Assembly (NCBI RefSeq): GCF_030010555.1
Contig: NZ_JASCQP010000017.1
Span: 1-39,797 of the forward strand
Direction: 5' to 3'
DNA: 39,797 nt
From: Halomonas rhizosphaerae
GTDB lineage: Bacteria > Pseudomonadota > Gammaproteobacteria > Pseudomonadales > Halomonadaceae
The notes beneath the pieces were generated by a model, which saw nothing but the letters and a program-made list of their open reading frames with translations, had not been told where the DNA came from and searched no databases. Both the position numbers and the translations under genes were made by a program. Of the stretch, positions 25,706 to 34,472 are shown in pieces (the first letter of the stretch is position 1; each line of letters starts with the position of its first letter).

Positions 25706-27397
25706 TTACGCCAGCCCCAGCTCGTGGGTGGCTTCCTCGCGCATCTTGAACTTCTGGATCTTGCCGGTGACGGTCATCGGGAAGTCGTCGACGAACTTCA
25801 CGTAGCGCGGCACCTTGTAGTGGGCGATCTGGCCCTTGCAGAAGGCCTTGAGCTCCTCGTCGGTGAGCGACTCGCCCTCGCTCAGCTTGACCCAGGCCAT
25901 CACCTCCTCGCCGTACTTCTCGTCGGGCACGCCGATCACCTGCACATCCGAGATGGCCGGGTGGGTGTAGAGGAAGTCCTCGATCTCGCGCGGATAGATG
26001 TTCTCGCCGCCGCGAATGATCATGTCCTTGATGCGCCCGACGATCGCCACATAGCCTTCGTCGTCCATGGTGGCGAGGTCGCCGGTGTGCATCCAGCCCG
26101 CCTTGTCGATGGCCTTGTCGGTCGCCTCCGGGTTGTTCCAGTAGCCGAGCATCACGCTGTAGCCGCGGGTGCAGAGCTCGCCGGTCTCGCCGCGGGCCAC
26201 CACGGCGCCGGTCTCGGGGCTCACCAGCTTGACTTCCAGGTGGGGGTGGATGGTGCCCACGGTGGTGACGCGCTTCTCCAGCGGGGCGTCGGTCTGGGTC
26301 TGGGTGCTCACCGGGCTGGTCTCGGTCATGCCGTAGCAGATGGTGACATCCTGCATGTTCATGCGGTCGATCACCTTGCGCATTACCTCGATCGGGCAGA
26401 TGGAGCCGGCCATGATCCCGGTGCGCAGGCTGGAGAGGTCGAAGGTCTCGAACTCTGGATGCTCCAGTTCGGCGATGAACATGGTCGGCACCCCATAGAG
26501 GGTGGTGGCCTTCTCCTCGGAGACGGCGCGCAGCGTCGCCTCCGGCTCGAAGCCGTCGCCGGGGTAGATCATGGTGGCGCCGTGGGTCACGCAGCCCAGG
26601 TTGCCCATCACCATGCCGAAGCAGTGGTAGAGCGGGACCGGGATCACCATGCGGTCGGCTTCGCTGAGGTTCATGGTGCGGGCCACGAAGAAGCCGTTGT
26701 TGAGGATGTTGTGGTGGGAAAGGGTGGCCCCCTTGGGCGCGCCCGTGGTTCCCGAGGTGTACTGGATGTTGATCGGGTCGTCGAACTGCAGGCTGGCCTG
26801 GACATCGGCCAGGTGCTCGGCGGAGACCTCGTCGGCATGGGCCAGCATCTGCGGCCAGGTCAGCATGCCGGTCAGGGCACGCTGCTCGTCGAGGCAGACC
26901 ACCCGCTTGAGCTCGGGCAGGCGCTGGCAGGAGAAGGTCCCGGGTGCGCCGTCGCGCAGCTCCGGGGCCAGCTCGGCCAGGGTGGCGACGTAGTCGGAGG
27001 TCTTGAAGGCGCCCTGCAGGACCAGCGTCGAGGCGCCGGACTGCTTGAGGGCGTACTCGAGCTCGTGGGTGCGATAGCTGGGGTTGATGTTGACCAGGAT
27101 GGCGCCGATCTTCGCCGTGGCGAACTGGGTGATGGTCCATTCGGCACAGTTGGGTGACCAGATGCCGACCCGGTCCCCCTTGTCCACCCCCAGGGCGAGC
27201 AGGGCGCGGGCCGCCTCGTCCACGGCCTGCTGCAGCGCCTTCCAGCTGTAGCGCAGCCCCTGGTGGCGGCTGATCAGGGCGTCGCGCTCGGCGAAGCGCG
27301 CCACGGTATCGTCGAAACAGTCACCGATGGTCTGGCCCTTGAGGGGGGTGTCGCTGATGCCGCTGACGTAGCTGATCGATCGATGTTGGCGTGTCAT
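25706..27397 (-). CDS. AMP-forming acyl-CoA ligase (FadD-like family)
   Basis: 563-aa adenylate-forming enzyme that activates a carboxylic acid to its CoA thioester. The phosphate loop is [11 protein letters not shown] (about 194-204), followed by YGMTETSP, the [14 protein letters not shown] block with its ribose-binding Asp, [16 protein letters not shown] and the catalytic lysine in TVTGKIQKF near the end. The substrate cannot be read directly. The gene lies 91 bp after a MerR/LiuR-like regulator and opposite a valine-catabolism operon, suggesting branched or medium-chain acids. The ATG at 27397 gives an N-terminus typical of the family ([14 protein letters not shown]); the frame is open to 27529 but that part overlaps the MerR gene. 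Confidence 0.87.
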   Translation of the reverse strand: MTRQHRSISYVSGISDTPLKGQTIGDCFDDTVARFAERDALISRHQGLRYSWKALQQAVDEAARALLALGVDKGDRVGIWSPNCAEWTITQFATAKIGAILVNINPSYRTHELEYALKQSGASTLVLQGAFKTSDYVATLAELAPELRDGAPGTFSCQRLPELKRVVCLDEQRALTGMLTWPQMLAHADEVSAEHLADVQASLQFDDPINIQYTSGTTGAPKGATLSHHNILNNGFFVARTMNLSEADRMVIPVPLYHCFGMVMGNLGCVTHGATMIYPGDGFEPEATLRAVSEEKATTLYGVPTMFIAELEHPEFETFDLSSLRTGIMAGSICPIEVMRKVIDRMNMQDVTICYGMTETSPVSTQTQTDAPLEKRVTTVGTIHPHLEVKLVSPETGAVVARGETGELCTRGYSVMLGYWNNPEATDKAIDKAGWMHTGDLATMDDEGYVAIVGRIKDMIIRGGENIYPREIEDFLYTHPAISDVQVIGVPDEKYGEEVMAWVKLSEGESLTDEELKAFCKGQIAHYKVPRYVKFVDDFPMTVTGKIQKFKMREEATHELGLA

Positions 27398-27488
27398 GGT
27401 GTTTCTCGTCTTGTTGTTGCCTGTGGCGGTGTGCGTGAAACGGGTAATGACGTCGTGGTTCGCGTGCGCAGGGGCGCCAGCCCATCGT

Positions 27489-27932
27489 TCAGGCCTCGTG
27501 GCCGAGGCTGCGCAGTACCTCCCGGGCACGGTGGTCCACGTCGTCGATCTCCATGCGCATCAGGCGGATGTCCTCCAGCTGACGCTCGAGGTTGTCGCGC
27601 TTGTCGGCCAGTATCTCCAGCAGACGCCAGAGCTGGCGCGCATTGCCGTCGGGCATGGCGTCGTACATCGTCACCACCTCGCGGATCTCGGCCAGCGAGA
27701 ACCCCAGCCGCTTGCCGCGCAGGGTCAGCTTCAGGCGCACCCGGTCCTTCTCGCGGTAGATGCGCTTCTGTCCCTCTCGGCGCGGCGCCAGCAGGCCTTC
27801 CTGCTCGTAGAAGCGGATGGTGCGCGGCGTGACCTCGAACATCCTCGCCAGTTCACCGATGGTGTAGTGTCGGTGCTGGCGGGGCAGGGCCTCCTGGCTG
27901 GCCTCGTCGGCCGGGGCGGTTGGCTGTGTCAT
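27489..27932 (-). CDS. MerR family regulator, LiuR-like
   Basis: 147 aa. The winged-helix DNA-binding region (about 22-92) contains [22 protein letters not shown] and [13 protein letters not shown], then a long dimerisation helix (about 105-140). There are no cysteines for metal or redox sensing, unlike MerR, CueR or SoxR. In size and sequence style it resembles LiuR, which controls leucine/isovalerate and other branched-chain catabolic genes in proteobacteria. It is divergent from the acyl-CoA dehydrogenase operon, with a perfect 16-bp palindrome in the shared region, and upstream of the acyl-CoA ligase on the same strand. The ligand is unknown. Confidence 0.87.
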   Translation of the reverse strand: MTQPTAPADEASQEALPRQHRHYTIGELARMFEVTPRTIRFYEQEGLLAPRREGQKRIYREKDRVRLKLTLRGKRLGFSLAEIREVVTMYDAMPDGNARQLWRLLEILADKRDNLERQLEDIRLMRMEIDDVDHRAREVLRSLGHEA

Positions 27933-27974
27933 GACGTCGATCCTGTGACCGGGTGGTGAACCGGCGGTTTCCCA

Positions 27975-27999
27975 CCTCGTCTGGCAACACTAGACGAGG
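27975..27999. promoter_or_regulatory. Inverted repeat abutting the LiuR-like palindrome
   Basis: CCTCGTCT (27975-27982) and AGACGAGG (27992-27999) are perfect 8-bp arms with a 9-bp spacer. The repeat ends exactly where the 16-bp palindrome begins, in the leader of the MerR gene. Confidence 0.5.
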
Positions 28000-28015
28000 T
28001 TTACGTTAACGTAAA
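28000..28015. promoter_or_regulatory. Probable LiuR-type operator palindrome
   Basis: TTTACGTTAACGTAAA is a perfect 16-bp palindrome, 68 bp upstream of the MerR start and just upstream of the proposed -35 of the dehydrogenase operon. Its form (TTTACGT...ACGTAAA) agrees with my memory of LiuR-type sites in gammaproteobacteria; binding is inferred from divergent placement. Confidence 0.65.
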
Positions 28016-28019
28016 GTGC

Positions 28020-28049
28020 TTGTTCGACCATGGGGTGATATGGGATAAA
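28020..28049 (+). promoter_or_regulatory. Candidate promoter of the valine-catabolism operon
   Basis: TTGTTC (28020-28025), an 18-bp spacer and GATAAA (28044-28049). The LiuR-like palindrome ends 4 bp upstream of the -35, and a second palindrome starts inside the -10. Confidence 0.4.
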
Positions 28050-28067
28050 CCTAGCAAGTGCTAGGTT
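28048..28067. promoter_or_regulatory. Second operator-like palindrome over the transcription start
   Basis: AACCTAGCA (28048-28056), AG, TGCTAGGTT (28059-28067): perfect 9-bp arms with a 2-bp spacer. It lies over the likely transcription start of the acyl-CoA dehydrogenase operon and is unrelated in sequence to the LiuR-like palindrome, suggesting a second regulator. Confidence 0.55.
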
Positions 28068-28192
28068 GGTGTCCAGCCGGGCGAGGCGACAATGCCGCCT
28101 GGGTATCCCCGCGACCCGTCCCGGGTCAGCAGCGGCCCGGACAACAACCACAATGATGTCACCCACCCATTGCTGAACAAGAGGGATTCCCC

Positions 28193-29359
28193 ATGGACTT
28201 CTCCCTGACCGATGACCAGAAGGCGCTGGCCGCTGCGGCCGCCGACTTCGCGAGGGCCGAGCTGGCCGAGCATGCCGCCGACTGGGACGCGCGTTCCCAC
28301 TTCCCGGTGGACGTGATCCGCCGGGCGGGCGAGGCGGGGTTCCTCGGCATCTATACCCCGGAAGAACACGGCGGCCTGGGCCTGTCGCGCCTCGAGGCCT
28401 CGCTGATCTTCGAGCAGCTCGCCCAGGGCTGCATCGCCACCACCGCCTACCTGACCATCCACAACATGGTGACCTGGATGATCGCCAGTTGGGGCGACGA
28501 TGCCCTGCGCGAGGCCTGGGTGCCTGCCATGGTAGCCGGTGAGGCGCTCGGCTCCTACTGCCTCACCGAGCCCGGTGCCGGCTCCGATGCCGCCAGCCTG
28601 CGCACCCGGGCGGTGCGTGACGGTGATGACTATGTGATCAATGGCTCCAAGATGTTTATCTCCGGCGCCGGGGCCACCGAGGTGCTGGTGGTGATGGCCC
28701 GCACCGGCGCGCCCGACAGCGGGGCCGGCGGCATCTCGGCGATCGTGGTGCCGGCCGATGCCGCGGGGATCGAGTATGGCAAGAACGAGGAGAAGATGGG
28801 CTGGAAGAGCCAGCCGACGCGCCTGGTCAGCTTCGACGGCGTGCGGGTGCCGGTCACCAACCGCCTGGGCGCGGAAGGAGAGGGCTTCAAGTTCGCCATG
28901 AAGGGCCTCGACGGCGGGCGCCTGAACATCGCCAGCTGCTCGCTCGGGGCCGCCCAGCAGGCGCTGACCCTGTCGCGGGACTACCTCGCCGAGCGCAAGC
29001 AGTTCGGCCGCGAGCTGTCGCAGTTCCAGGCCCTGCAGTTCAAGCTCGCCGACATGGCCAGCGAGTTGACCGCCGCGCGGCTGATGGTGCGTCACGCCGC
29101 CTGGCGCCTCGACCAGGGCGACCCCGAGGCCGCGGCCCACTGCGCCATGGCCAAGCGCTTCGCCACCGACATGGGCTTTACTGTCTGCAACGAGGCCCTG
29201 CAGCTGCATGGCGGCTATGGTTACATCCGTGAGTATCCCCTGGAGCGTCTGGTCCGTGATACACGGGTGCATCAGATCCTCGAGGGTACCAACGAGATCA
29301 TGCGCTTGATCGTTGCCCGTCGCCTGCTGGCCGACGGCGTCATCGAGTCGCTCCAGTAA
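28193..29359 (+). CDS. Acyl-CoA dehydrogenase, probable isobutyryl-CoA dehydrogenase
   Basis: 388-aa FAD enzyme. The acyl-CoA dehydrogenase signatures are CLTEPGAGSDAASL (about 123-136) and QLHGGYGYIREYPLERLVRD (about 339-358). The catalytic Glu is in ILEGTNEIMRLIVARRL (about 362-378). The family takes two hydrogens from acyl-CoA and passes electrons to ETF. The next two genes are the hydrolase and dehydrogenase that come later in valine breakdown, so isobutyryl-CoA is the likely substrate; a short branched-chain substrate such as 2-methylbutyryl-CoA is the alternative. It is the first gene of the operon, 35 bp ahead of the hydrolase. Confidence 0.88.
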   Translation: MDFSLTDDQKALAAAAADFARAELAEHAADWDARSHFPVDVIRRAGEAGFLGIYTPEEHGGLGLSRLEASLIFEQLAQGCIATTAYLTIHNMVTWMIASWGDDALREAWVPAMVAGEALGSYCLTEPGAGSDAASLRTRAVRDGDDYVINGSKMFISGAGATEVLVVMARTGAPDSGAGGISAIVVPADAAGIEYGKNEEKMGWKSQPTRLVSFDGVRVPVTNRLGAEGEGFKFAMKGLDGGRLNIASCSLGAAQQALTLSRDYLAERKQFGRELSQFQALQFKLADMASELTAARLMVRHAAWRLDQGDPEAAAHCAMAKRFATDMGFTVCNEALQLHGGYGYIREYPLERLVRDTRVHQILEGTNEIMRLIVARRLLADGVIESLQ

Positions 29360-29394
29360 CCCCGTTTCCTTCACCAGACCCAGGAGATCCCGGG

Positions 29395-30549
29395 ATGTCG
29401 GACCTTGCAGTGCTCTTCGACGAGCTGCCCACCCGCAATGGCGGCCGCATCGGCGTGGCCACCCTCAACGCCCCGAAGTCGCTCAACGCCCTGTCGCTGG
29501 AGATGATCCGCCAGCTCGAGGCCAAGCTCGAAGCCTGGGCGGTGGATCGCAGCGTGGTGGCGGTATGGCTCGAGGGCAGCGGCGACAAGGCCTTCTGCGC
29601 CGGCGGTGACGTGGTGGCCCTCTACCGGTCGCTGACCGAGGAGGGCGAGAACCGTGGTGCCGGCCGCGACGGCCTCTTCGCCGAGACCTACTTCACCGCG
29701 GAGTATCGCCTCGACTACCGCATCCACACTTATCCCAAGCCGCTGATGGTCTGGGGCGACGGCATCGTGATGGGCGGTGGCCTCGGGCTGCTGGCCGGCG
29801 GCTTTCAGCGCCTGGTCACCGAGACCACGCGCATCGCCATGCCGGAGATCACCATCGGCCTCTATCCCGATATCGGCGCGAGCTGGTTCCTGGGCCGCAT
29901 GCCCCCCGGAGTGGGGGCCTACCTGGGCCTGACCGGGGCCCAGCTCAATGCCCATGACGCCCTGGACCTGGGGCTGGCCGACCGCTTCATCCCGCGTGAA
30001 CGCCGCGAGGCGCTGCTCGGCGCCCTGGAAGAGGCCGACTACGGCGACCGCAGCCTGCCGGCCCTGCGTGCCGGGGTTCAGGCGGTGCTCGATGACCACG
30101 AAGACCGCCGCGCCGAGCCGGATGGCCAGGTGTGGCCGCATCTCGACCATATCCAGGCGCTGGTGGGCCGGGTGGATGCCGCCACGGCCGTCAAGCGCAT
30201 CCTGCGCGACACCACCGACGACGGCTGGCTCGCCGCCAACCGCACGCGTCTCGAGGCCGGCTGCCCGATGAGTGCCCAGCTGGTGTGGCGCATGCTCGAG
30301 CGTCACGCCCACACCAGCCTTGCCGACGCCTTTCGTGACGAACTCGGCCTGTCGGTGCAGTGCTGTCGCCAGGGGGACTTCGTCGAGGGGGTGCGCGCGC
30401 TGCTGGTCGACAAGGACAAGTCGCCACGCTGGCAGCATGCCAGCGTGGCCGGGGTGCTCCAGGCCGACATCCAGGCCCTGATGACCCCGCTCTGGTCCAG
30501 CGAGTCACACCCCCTGCGCGACCTCGGCGTCGGCCATCGGGTCGGATAG
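29395..30549 (+). CDS. 3-hydroxyisobutyryl-CoA hydrolase (HIBCH-like)
   Basis: 384 aa, the length of HIBCH rather than of simple enoyl-CoA hydratases (about 260 aa). The crotonase-fold oxyanion region shows FCAGGDVVALY (about 66-76) and GDGIVMGGGLGL (about 121-132). PEITIGLYPDIGASWFLGR (about 145-163) is highly typical of HIBCH, and the C-terminal VRALLVDKDKSPRW is diagnostic of it. It frees 3-hydroxyisobutyrate from its CoA ester in valine catabolism. AGGAGA precedes the ATG. The gene supplies the substrate of the next gene, 65 bp downstream. Confidence 0.92.
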   Translation: MSDLAVLFDELPTRNGGRIGVATLNAPKSLNALSLEMIRQLEAKLEAWAVDRSVVAVWLEGSGDKAFCAGGDVVALYRSLTEEGENRGAGRDGLFAETYFTAEYRLDYRIHTYPKPLMVWGDGIVMGGGLGLLAGGFQRLVTETTRIAMPEITIGLYPDIGASWFLGRMPPGVGAYLGLTGAQLNAHDALDLGLADRFIPRERREALLGALEEADYGDRSLPALRAGVQAVLDDHEDRRAEPDGQVWPHLDHIQALVGRVDAATAVKRILRDTTDDGWLAANRTRLEAGCPMSAQLVWRMLERHAHTSLADAFRDELGLSVQCCRQGDFVEGVRALLVDKDKSPRWQHASVAGVLQADIQALMTPLWSSESHPLRDLGVGHRVG

Positions 30550-30614
30550 TAGCGGAACAGCTTCGCGCACTGCCGCCATAGCGTTCACGAGATCAACAAC
30601 AAGGAGCACAACCT

Positions 30615-31517
30615 ATGAACATCGCCTTTATCGGCCTCGGCAACATGGGCGCGCCCATGGCCATCAACCTGGTCAAGGCCGGCCATGACGTCACCGTGTT
30701 CGACCTGGTCGAGAGCGCCATCCAGACCCTGGAAACCGAGGGCGCACGGCGCGCCGCCAGCGCCGAGGCGGCCGCCGCAGGCGCGGATGTGGTCGTCTCC
30801 ATGCTGCCGGCCGGAGCGCACGTTAGGGGGCTCTATCTGGGCCGCGACGGCGCGCCGGGGCTGCTCGATGCCCTCGACGGCAAGCCGCTGCTCGTCGACT
30901 CCTCGACCATCGCGCCGGATGACGCCCGCCTGGTGGCCGCCGCCGCCGCCGAACGCGGCTTCACCTATCTGGATGCGCCGGTCTCCGGCGGGGTGGGCGG
31001 CGCCAAGGCCGGCACCCTGACCTTCATCGTCGGCGGCGAGGCGGCCGGCTTCGAACAGGCGAAGCCGCTGCTCGAGGCCATGGGCAAGAATATCTTCCAC
31101 GCCGGCGAGGCGGGCGCCGGTCAGGTGGCCAAGATCTGCAACAACATGCTGCTGGGCATCCTGATGTCGGGGACGGCCGAGGCCCTGGCGCTGGGCGTGA
31201 AGAACGGCATGGACCCGGCCGTGCTCTCGGAAATCATGAAACAGAGCAGCGGCGGCAACTGGGCGCTCAACGTCTACAATCCCTGGCCCGGGGTGATGGA
31301 GGGCTCCGCCGCCTCCCGGGACTATCAGGGCGGCTTCCTGACCGACCTGATGGCCAAGGACCTGGGGCTGGCCTGGGAACTGGCGCTGGGCTCGAAGTCC
31401 ACCGTGCCGATGGGCTCCCAGGCCCGCAACCTCTTCGCCCTGCACAGCGCCCAGGGCAGTGGCCAGCTCGACTTCTCGAGCATTCAGACCCTCTACCGCG
31501 AGGGCGAGGACAAGTAA
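30615..31517 (+). CDS. mmsB: 3-hydroxyisobutyrate dehydrogenase
   Basis: 300-aa NAD-dependent beta-hydroxyacid dehydrogenase. The start MNIAFIGLGNMGAPMAINLVK is the Rossmann signature of the family. DAPVSGGVGGAKAGTL (about 120-135) is the substrate site and the catalytic Lys lies in KICNNMLLG (about 173). It oxidises 3-hydroxyisobutyrate to methylmalonate semialdehyde. The next enzyme, MmsA, is not in this window, nor is a methacrylyl-CoA hydratase. It is the last gene of the operon and is followed by a hairpin in repeat copy 2. Confidence 0.92.
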   Translation: MNIAFIGLGNMGAPMAINLVKAGHDVTVFDLVESAIQTLETEGARRAASAEAAAAGADVVVSMLPAGAHVRGLYLGRDGAPGLLDALDGKPLLVDSSTIAPDDARLVAAAAAERGFTYLDAPVSGGVGGAKAGTLTFIVGGEAAGFEQAKPLLEAMGKNIFHAGEAGAGQVAKICNNMLLGILMSGTAEALALGVKNGMDPAVLSEIMKQSSGGNWALNVYNPWPGVMEGSAASRDYQGGFLTDLMAKDLGLAWELALGSKSTVPMGSQARNLFALHSAQGSGQLDFSSIQTLYREGEDK

Positions 31518-31630
31518 GCACCGAGCGCAAGCAGCCAATCGGCCAGGAAAAACCTCCGCAGAGTCGCCTGCTGGAGGTTTTTGCCTTGTTGCCATGGTGG
31601 CGCGCGAGCATCATCCTGCTCGGCGCTCGG
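31515..31630. repeat. Dispersed terminator-bearing intergenic repeat, copy 2
   Basis: Matches copies 1 and 3 in GCAAGCAGCCAA, the hairpin AAAAACCTCC...GGAGGTTTTT, TTGTTGCCATGGTGGCGC and CCTGCTCGGCGCTCGG. It overlaps the mmsB stop and lies between mmsB and the MATE gene, which run the same way. A base is missing from the left hairpin arm. Confidence 0.75.
31548..31582 (+). terminator. Terminator hairpin after mmsB (within repeat copy 2)
   Basis: AAAAACCTCC-GCAG (31548-31561) pairs with CTGC-T-GGAGGTTTTT (31568-31582) with one bulged T, ending in five T residues. It separates the valine operon from the MATE gene. Confidence 0.75.
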
Positions 31631-31694
31631 TGAGCTTTGCCCTCCGTGCGGAGAGGCGGCACAATCCAGTGCCCGTTATCCGTCGAGACCCTGC

Positions 31695-33080
31695 ATGAGC
31701 GCACCCGCCTCCCCGTCCTCACCCCCCGCTTCCCGCTCCCGTCCCGCCCGCCGCGAGCTGCTCGAGGGGCCCATCGGACTGACCCTGCTGCGCAAGAGCC
31801 TGCCGGTGGTCGGCGGCATGATCGCCATGATGAGCTTCAACCTGGTGGATACCTGGTTCATCTCGCGCCTCGGCACCGAGGAGCTCGCGGCGGTGGCCTT
31901 CACCTTCCCGGTGGTGTTCACGGTGATCAGTCTGGCCATCGGTCTGGGCATCGGGACCTCCGCGGTGGTGGCCCGCCGGCTGGGGCAGGGCGACCTCGGC
32001 ACGGTGCGACGGCGAGCCACCGATGCGGCCCTGCTGGCGGTGGTGGTGGGGCTGTGCATGACGCTGCTGGGACTGGCCACCCTGGAACCGCTGTTCCGCC
32101 TGATGGGTGCCGATGACCTGCTGATGCCGCATATCCGCGACTACATGGGCATCTGGTACCTGGGAGCGGCGGCGGTGATCGTGCCGAGGGTCCTCAACAG
32201 CATCCTGCGTGCCCACGGCAATACCGCCACCCAGGGGCTGATGATGGTGTTGGCCGCCGGGACCAACGTGCTGCTGGACTGGTGGCTGATCTTCGGAATC
32301 GGGCCCTTTCCGGCCCTGGGCGTTTCCGGCGCGGCGCTCGCCACGGTGTTGAGCTGGGGCCTCATGGCCGGGGTGCTGGTCTTCCAGCGCGAACTGCGCG
32401 AGCTGTTCGACCTGGCCGGCCTGAGCTGGCGAGGCCTCGCCGGCTCCTGGCGGGAGCTCGGTCGCATCGCCGGGCCGGCGGCCCTCACCAGTGTCTTCAC
32501 CCCAATCGCCCTGGGGCTGGTGACTCGCATCATGGCCGGCCACGGCCACGATGCGGTGGCGGGCTATGGTGTGGGCACGCGCATCGAGGCCATCTCGCAG
32601 ATCGCCGTGCTGGCACTCTCCATGACCCTCTCGCCACTGGTCAGCCAGAATGCCGGCGCGGGCCAGCATGACCGGGTGCGCCGGGCGATCCTGGGCTGCT
32701 TCGTCTTCGTGCTGGCCTGGCAGCTGCTGGTCTGGGGCGTGCTGCAGCTGCTGGCACCCTGGCTGGTGGCCGGCTATGCCCAGCGCGAGGCGGTCGGGGG
32801 GGTGCTACGCAGCTTTCTGTGGCTGGTGCCCCTGGGGCTCGGTGCCCAGGGCGTGGTGATCCTGGCGGTCTCTTCCTTCAACGCCCTGCACCGTCCCGCC
32901 CGCGCCATGCGACTGTCGGTGGTCCGGCTCTTCGCGCTGACCGTGCCGCTGGCCTGGCTGGGCGGGCGGCTGGCCGGCAGCACCGGCGTGTTCGCCGGGA
33001 TGCTCGCCGCCAACCTGCTGGTCGCGCTGCTCGCCTGGCGACAGATCCGCGCCGAGCTTAGGCGTCAGGGAGCGCGCTGA
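31695..33080 (+). CDS. MATE family efflux transporter
   Basis: 461-aa inner-membrane protein with twelve hydrophobic segments in two halves. The first half starts at LRKSLPVVGGMIAMMSFNLVDTWFISRLG, where LVDTWFISRLGTEELAA is the typical MATE region; the second half begins near residue 240 at GRIAGPAALTSVFTPIALG. MATE proteins expel cationic compounds in exchange for Na+ or H+. Neither substrate nor coupling ion can be told. The ATG at 31695 is chosen because the longer frame from 31581 runs through repeat copy 2; the ribosome-binding site is weak (GAGA). It is probably its own transcription unit. Confidence 0.9.
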   Translation: MSAPASPSSPPASRSRPARRELLEGPIGLTLLRKSLPVVGGMIAMMSFNLVDTWFISRLGTEELAAVAFTFPVVFTVISLAIGLGIGTSAVVARRLGQGDLGTVRRRATDAALLAVVVGLCMTLLGLATLEPLFRLMGADDLLMPHIRDYMGIWYLGAAAVIVPRVLNSILRAHGNTATQGLMMVLAAGTNVLLDWWLIFGIGPFPALGVSGAALATVLSWGLMAGVLVFQRELRELFDLAGLSWRGLAGSWRELGRIAGPAALTSVFTPIALGLVTRIMAGHGHDAVAGYGVGTRIEAISQIAVLALSMTLSPLVSQNAGAGQHDRVRRAILGCFVFVLAWQLLVWGVLQLLAPWLVAGYAQREAVGGVLRSFLWLVPLGLGAQGVVILAVSSFNALHRPARAMRLSVVRLFALTVPLAWLGGRLAGSTGVFAGMLAANLLVALLAWRQIRAELRRQGAR

Positions 33081-33107
33081 AAGACGAGCGAGCAGGCGAC
33101 GTCGTAC

Positions 33108-33136
33108 TTGGCAGATGAGTCGGCTTGGTCTACATT
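33108..33136 (+). promoter_or_regulatory. Probable sigma-70 promoter of gcdH
   Basis: TTGGCA (33108-33113), a 17-bp spacer and TACATT (33131-33136), about 46 bp before the gcdH ATG. The -10 lies inside a palindrome (33129-33151). Confidence 0.55.
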
Positions 33137-33151
33137 TATTGAAAATGTAGA
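33129..33151. promoter_or_regulatory. Operator-like palindrome over the gcdH -10
   Basis: TCTACATTT (33129-33137), spacer ATTGA, AAATGTAGA (33143-33151): perfect 9-bp arms. Placement over the -10 and start site would suit a repressor. No regulator gene adjoins it, so its protein is unknown. Confidence 0.55.
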
Positions 33152-33181
33152 AATTGTCAGCACGCCAACCGAGGACACCCC

Positions 33182-34363
33182 ATGAGCAAGATCACTCCCG
33201 TCACCTGGGACGACCCCTTCCGCCTCGTCGACCAGCTCTCCGAGGATGAGCGCATGGTCCTCCAGACCGCCCACGACTATTGCCAGGAGAAACTGCTGCC
33301 GCGGGTACTGGAGGCCAACCGTCACGAGCACTTCGATCGCGAGATCATGAACGAGATGGGCGAGCTGGGGCTGCTCGGCGCGACCATCGACGGCTACGGC
33401 TGCGCCGGGCTGAACTATGTCAGCTATGGCCTGATTGCCCGTGAGGTGGAGCGCGTCGACTCCGGCTACCGCAGTGCCATGAGCGTGCAGTCGAGCCTGG
33501 TGATGTACCCGATCCATGCCTTCGGCAGCGAGGCCCAGCGCGACAAGTATCTGCCCAAACTGGCCAGCGGCGAGTGGGTGGGGGCCTTCGGCCTCACCGA
33601 GCCGGACCACGGCTCCGACCCCGGCGGCATGAGCACCCGTGCCACCCGCACCGACGGCGGCTGGCGGCTGAACGGCACCAAGACCTGGATCACTAACTCG
33701 CCCATCGCCGACGTCTTCGTGGTCTGGGCCCGGGACGACGAGGGAGTCGTCAACGGCTTCATCCTCGAGAAGGGCATGAAGGGGCTCTCGGCCCCCAAGA
33801 TCGAGGGCAAGTTCAGCCTGCGCGCCTCCATCACCGGCCAGATCGCCATGCAGGACGTGGAGGTGTCCGACGAGCAGCGTCTGCCGAACGTCACCGGCCT
33901 GAAGGGGCCGTTCTCCTGCCTCAACCGCGCCCGCTATGGCATCGCCTGGGGCACCATGGGGGCCGCCGAGGCCTGCTGGCATGCGGCCCGCGCCTATACC
34001 CTGGAGCGCAAGCAGTTCGGCCGCCCCCTGGCCGCCAACCAGCTGATCCAGAAGAAGCTCGCCGACATGCAGACCGAGATCACCCTGGGCCTGCAGGCCG
34101 CGCTGCGGGTCGGGCGCATGATCGATGACGGCCAGCTGGTGCCCGAGGCGATCTCGCTGATCAAGCGCAATAACTGCGGCAAGGCGTTGGACATCGCCCG
34201 GGTGGCCCGTGACATGCACGGCGGCAACGGCATCAGCGACGAGTACCATGTGATCCGCCACGTGATGAACCTCGAGGCGGTGAATACCTACGAGGGCACC
34301 CACGACGTCCATGCCCTGATCCTCGGGCGCGCCCAGACCGGGATCCAGGCCTTTACCGGCTGA
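33182..34363 (+). CDS. gcdH: Glutaryl-CoA dehydrogenase
   Basis: 393-aa FAD acyl-CoA dehydrogenase that oxidises and decarboxylates glutaryl-CoA to crotonyl-CoA in lysine and tryptophan catabolism. The GCDH-specific features are the N-terminal [36 protein letters not shown] (about 100-119), [15 protein letters not shown] with the HGSDP variant of the family motif, and the end [22 protein letters not shown] containing the catalytic Glu. It is followed after 109 bp by a CoA-transferase. The LysR regulator that often accompanies gcdH in Pseudomonas is missing. Confidence 0.94.
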   Translation: MSKITPVTWDDPFRLVDQLSEDERMVLQTAHDYCQEKLLPRVLEANRHEHFDREIMNEMGELGLLGATIDGYGCAGLNYVSYGLIAREVERVDSGYRSAMSVQSSLVMYPIHAFGSEAQRDKYLPKLASGEWVGAFGLTEPDHGSDPGGMSTRATRTDGGWRLNGTKTWITNSPIADVFVVWARDDEGVVNGFILEKGMKGLSAPKIEGKFSLRASITGQIAMQDVEVSDEQRLPNVTGLKGPFSCLNRARYGIAWGTMGAAEACWHAARAYTLERKQFGRPLAANQLIQKKLADMQTEITLGLQAALRVGRMIDDGQLVPEAISLIKRNNCGKALDIARVARDMHGGNGISDEYHVIRHVMNLEAVNTYEGTHDVHALILGRAQTGIQAFTG

Positions 34364-34472
34364 GCCGACAGGCCAGATGACATGCGTCTAACGAGGGGCG
34401 TCGGGAACAAGTCGAAGGAAGTGGGGCTTGTCGCCGGATCAGCCCCGAGTGAGAGTGAGCAAGGAGCTGCAG

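Noticed and set aside
25554..27140. 528-codon frame overlapping the acyl-CoA ligase in another phase
   Set aside because: Frame-shifted shadow of the ligase with Arg/Gly/Pro/His-rich low-complexity composition; it crosses the repeat element and has no start signal.
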